From JBFMFE01 sp040752295 (lineage in GTDB: Bacteria; UBP15; UBA6099; JBFMBQ01), in assembly GCA_040752295.1 (NCBI GenBank), contig JBFMFE010000324.1, positions 1-7,459 on the forward strand: a stretch of 7,459 bases of DNA, written 5' to 3'. This document shows, piece after piece, positions 5,885-7,459 of the stretch (the first letter of the stretch is position 1; each line of letters starts with the position of its first letter). A program made the translations under genes and the position numbers. The notes under the pieces are model-generated. The model saw only the letters and a list, made by a program, of their open reading frames with translations. It was not told the DNA's origin and did no database searches.

Positions 5885-7114
5885 CTATTTCTTCTCCTCC
5901 TTTTCGCCCTCGGCGTACTTGTGCAGCTTTATCTCCACTTTTTCCTCGAGCGAACCGTAATAGTCCTTCAAAATCGCAAGCACTTCCGGGCGGCTGAAGT
6001 CGGCGGGCACCTCCTCGCCCTCCGAAAGCATCTTCCGCAGCTTTGTCCCGCTCAAAAGCAGCCTGTCTTCCTTCCCGTGCGGACACGTCCGCATCGAAGC
6101 CATCCCGCGGCACCTGTTGCACCAGAACGTCCAGTCTATGTTCAGGGGCTTCAGCTCGAGCGACCCCGCCGGGATTTCGAGGAAGATTTTCTGGGCGTCG
6201 AACGGTCCGTAGTACTCGCCCACGCCCGCGTGGTCGCGCCCGACGATCAGATGGCTGCACCCGTAGTTCTGGCGGAAGACCGCGTGCAGAAGCGCCTCAC
6301 GGGGTCCCGCGTAGCGCATCTCCATCGGGTAGCCGCCGCAGACGACCGTGTCCTTGACGAAGTAATTCTCGACGAGAACGTCTATCGCCTTCACCCTGAC
6401 CTCGGCGGGTATGTCGCCCTCCTTGAGTTTCCCCACGAGCTGGTGGATGAAAAGCCCGTCGCAGACCTCGACGGCGATCTTGGCGAGGTACTCGTGGGAG
6501 CGGTGCATCGGGTTCCGGAGCTGGAGGGCGGCGACCGTGTTCCATCCTTTTTCCGCGAAGGTCTTCCTGCTTTCGGCAGGGCGCATGTATATGCCCTTGA
6601 ACATCTCGGGGTAGTAACTCTCGCTGACGGCTTTCACGCTGCCGGCGAGGTTGACCTCGGGCTGCGCCATGAGCTTTGCGACGCCGGGGTGGTTGACGTC
6701 CGTGGTGCGGAAGACCTGTTTGCTCTCGCACTCCTTGTCTATGGCGTACTTTTCGGAAACCTTCATTGTGGCGATGACGTCGCCGGTCTCCTCGTCCTCG
6801 AGCGCGATTTCCTGACCTTTTTTGATTCCGCCGGCGACATCTTTGGTCGTGGAAAGGGTTATGGGTATGGGCCAGAAGGTTCCGTCGCCCATCGTGTATT
6901 CGTCGCAGACGCCTTCCCAGTCGTCGTGAGACATGAAGCCCTTGAGCGGTGTGAACGCGCCGATTGCCATCATGAGGACGTCGGAGGTCTCCCTGGAGGT
7001 CATGACGACTTTTTTGAGTTTCAGGGCTTTTTTCTTTTCCTCTTTCAGCTCGCTGCCGGTGAGAAGAAGCGGCAGGAGTTTCTTCTTTTTACCGTGCGGA
7101 TTGACGAGCGGCAT
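5885..7114 (-). CDS. sat: Sulfate adenylyltransferase (ATP sulfurylase), dissimilatory type
   Basis: The product is 409 residues, the usual length for single-domain prokaryotic Sat with no APS-kinase fusion. It makes APS and pyrophosphate from sulfate and ATP in the cytoplasm, the activation step before AprAB. An N-terminal PUA-like domain (about 1-165) is followed by the catalytic nucleotidyltransferase domain. That domain has QLRNPMHRSHE (198-208), containing the QxRNP and HxxH elements, then VGRDHAGVG (291-299) and SGTKLRKML (355-363). C332, C335, C344 and H346 form the zinc site seen in several bacterial and archaeal Sat enzymes. Lysine-rich patches lie at 9-12 and 24-35, and the C-terminus is a K/E-rich tail (GEKEEKK). 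The ATG at 7114 has AAGGGGG 5 nt upstream. It is the first gene after the promoter at 7228-7256, with a leader of about 105 nt. Confidence 0.98.
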   Translation of the reverse strand: MPLVNPHGKKKKLLPLLLTGSELKEEKKKALKLKKVVMTSRETSDVLMMAIGAFTPLKGFMSHDDWEGVCDEYTMGDGTFWPIPITLSTTKDVAGGIKKGQEIALEDEETGDVIATMKVSEKYAIDKECESKQVFRTTDVNHPGVAKLMAQPEVNLAGSVKAVSESYYPEMFKGIYMRPAESRKTFAEKGWNTVAALQLRNPMHRSHEYLAKIAVEVCDGLFIHQLVGKLKEGDIPAEVRVKAIDVLVENYFVKDTVVCGGYPMEMRYAGPREALLHAVFRQNYGCSHLIVGRDHAGVGEYYGPFDAQKIFLEIPAGSLELKPLNIDWTFWCNRCRGMASMRTCPHGKEDRLLLSGTKLRKMLSEGEEVPADFSRPEVLAILKDYYGSLEEKVEIKLHKYAEGEKEEKK

Positions 7115-7119
7115 GGCAT

Positions 7120-7126
7120 CCCCCTT
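7120..7126 (-). promoter_or_regulatory. Shine-Dalgarno site for sat
   Basis: AAGGGGG lies 5 nt before the sat ATG. A second ATG overlapping it at 7119 is out of frame, so the start at 7114 is preferred. Confidence 0.65.
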
Positions 7127-7131
7127 CGCAT

Positions 7132-7149
7132 TTGTTACTTATTTCACAA
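7132..7149 (-). promoter_or_regulatory. Putative Rex-like operator, copy 2 (in the sat leader)
   Basis: TTGTGAAATAAGTAACAA matches the Rex pattern TTGTGAA-N4-TTCACAA at 7 of 7 bases in the left half and 5 of 7 in the right half. It is 15 of 18 identical to the copy at 7200-7217 and lies 68 bp downstream of it. The regulator assignment is inferred. Confidence 0.5.
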
Positions 7150-7183
7150 ACTCGCCCTAAAGAAAATTTTTTTCGTCTCTTAT

Positions 7184-7194
7184 CTTTCACCTCC
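7184..7194 (-). other. Orphan ribosome-binding-like sequence in the sat leader
   Basis: GGAGGTGAAAG closely resembles the real aprA ribosome site, yet no ATG, GTG or TTG stands at a suitable distance. Only an ATA followed by seven more codons and TAG is found. It may be a decayed leader peptide or chance in a purine-rich leader. Confidence 0.3.
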
Positions 7195-7199
7195 ACACT

Positions 7200-7217
7200 T
7201 CGTTATTTTTTTCACAA
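7200..7217 (-). promoter_or_regulatory. Putative Rex-like operator, copy 1 (at the transcription start)
   Basis: TTGTGAAAAAAATAACGA has a perfect Rex left half and a weaker right half (4 of 7). It begins about 10 bp downstream of the -10 box, so a bound protein would block promoter clearance, the normal place for a repressor. Confidence 0.5.
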
Positions 7218-7227
7218 ATTCAATGCT

Positions 7228-7256
7228 ATATTAAGCCCTTCACCCCGGATTGTCAA
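7228..7256 (-). promoter_or_regulatory. Sigma-70-type promoter for the sat-apr-qmo operon
   Basis: The minus strand reads TTGACA (7251-7256), a 17-nt spacer, and TAATAT (7228-7233). The -35 is a perfect consensus match and the -10 matches 4 of 6, with ideal spacing. AT-rich sequence (AAAAAATAATTAAAG) directly upstream could act as an UP element. The predicted start of transcription is near 7220, giving a leader of about 105 nt to sat. It is the only convincing promoter in the window. Confidence 0.8.
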
Positions 7257-7320
7257 TGCTTCTCTTTAATTATTTTTTAATGATTTTCAAAACCCTACTA
7301 ATTTTTTCGGCATTTTCAGG

Positions 7321-7338
7321 AATTTGCTTTAATTTGCT
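7321..7338. repeat. Two direct copies of AATTTGCT at 10-bp spacing
   Basis: AATTTGCT occurs at 7321-7328 and 7331-7338, one helical turn apart and roughly 100 bp upstream of the predicted transcription start. The spacing would suit an activator binding one face of the DNA, but the tract is AT-rich and chance is possible. Confidence 0.35.
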
Positions 7339-7413
7339 CCTTTTTTCTCTTTTTCACCCGTTTTGCACCCCCATAATCCCACTACTCCTCCCCTTCCACA
7401 TTTTTCCCACGTT

Positions 7414-7456
7414 TTAACCCCCCCGCCCCGCGGGGTGTTAGCCCCCCGCCCCGGCC
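7414..7456. repeat. GC-only direct repeat at the window edge
   Basis: TTAACCCCCCCGCCCCG (7414-7430) is repeated as TTAGCCCCCCGCCCCG (7438-7453), with a CCCCGCGGGG palindrome at 7426-7435 between. The minus strand carries four runs of four or more guanines. It might be a terminator remnant of an upstream gene or a structured boundary; the edge prevents a decision. Confidence 0.45.
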
Positions 7457-7459
7457 GGG

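Larger units (their letters stand above)
7115..7459. other. Non-coding control region upstream of sat
   Basis: This 345-bp stretch has no convincing gene. From sat outward it contains a roughly 105-nt leader, two 18-bp repeats, a sigma-70-like promoter and an AT-rich upstream tract. A purine-rich (minus strand) segment with short direct repeats follows, and GC-only runs lie at the window edge. Its AT-rich part contrasts sharply with the GC-rich genes. Confidence 0.8.

Noticed and set aside
5708..7234. A 508-codon plus-strand reading frame opposite sat and the control region.
   Set aside because: It is antisense to a clear Sat gene, has low-complexity composition (rich in R, V, L, E, D), shows no known motif, and runs into the AT-rich promoter region.

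Overview
The window is one contiguous minus-strand operon for dissimilatory sulfate activation and reduction, read from right to left. In transcription order it holds sat (ATP sulfurylase), aprB and aprA (APS reductase), a small zinc-ribbon gene, a YkgJ-type cysteine-cluster gene, qmoA, and the 5' part of qmoB, which runs off the left edge. All genes point the same way. Gaps are short from the zinc-ribbon gene onward (15 nt, an 8-nt overlap, 15 nt). Two longer gaps carry hairpins: 170 bp between sat and aprB, and 140 bp between aprA and the zinc-ribbon gene. Long plus-strand reading frames opposite qmoB and sat, and a long minus-strand frame through aprA, are by-products of high-GC codon usage.

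The organism is most likely a GC-rich anaerobic sulfate-reducing bacterium, for example in Desulfobacterota or a neighbouring lineage. The combination of Sat, AprBA and the HdrA-like Qmo proteins supports this. Genus cannot be told from the sequence, and the genes alone do not exclude a sulfur oxidiser or disproportionator running the pathway backwards. No mobile elements, CRISPR or RNA genes were seen.

Sat makes adenosine 5'-phosphosulfate (APS) from sulfate and ATP. AprAB reduces APS to sulfite and AMP. QmoAB, with a membrane QmoC expected beyond the left edge, passes electrons from the quinone pool towards AprAB. Two less familiar cysteine-rich genes sit exactly between the reductase and its electron donor. 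They are the best candidates here for uncharacterised accessory factors of the Apr-Qmo system.

The right end (7115-7459) is a non-coding control region, AT-rich except for a GC-rich far end. It holds a strong sigma-70-like promoter (TTGACA, 17-nt spacer, TAATAT) reading into sat. Two near-identical 18-bp elements lie downstream of the promoter and resemble Rex (NADH-sensing repressor) operators. A further TTGTGAAA octamer lies before aprB. This suggests redox control of the operon, which is inferred and not shown.
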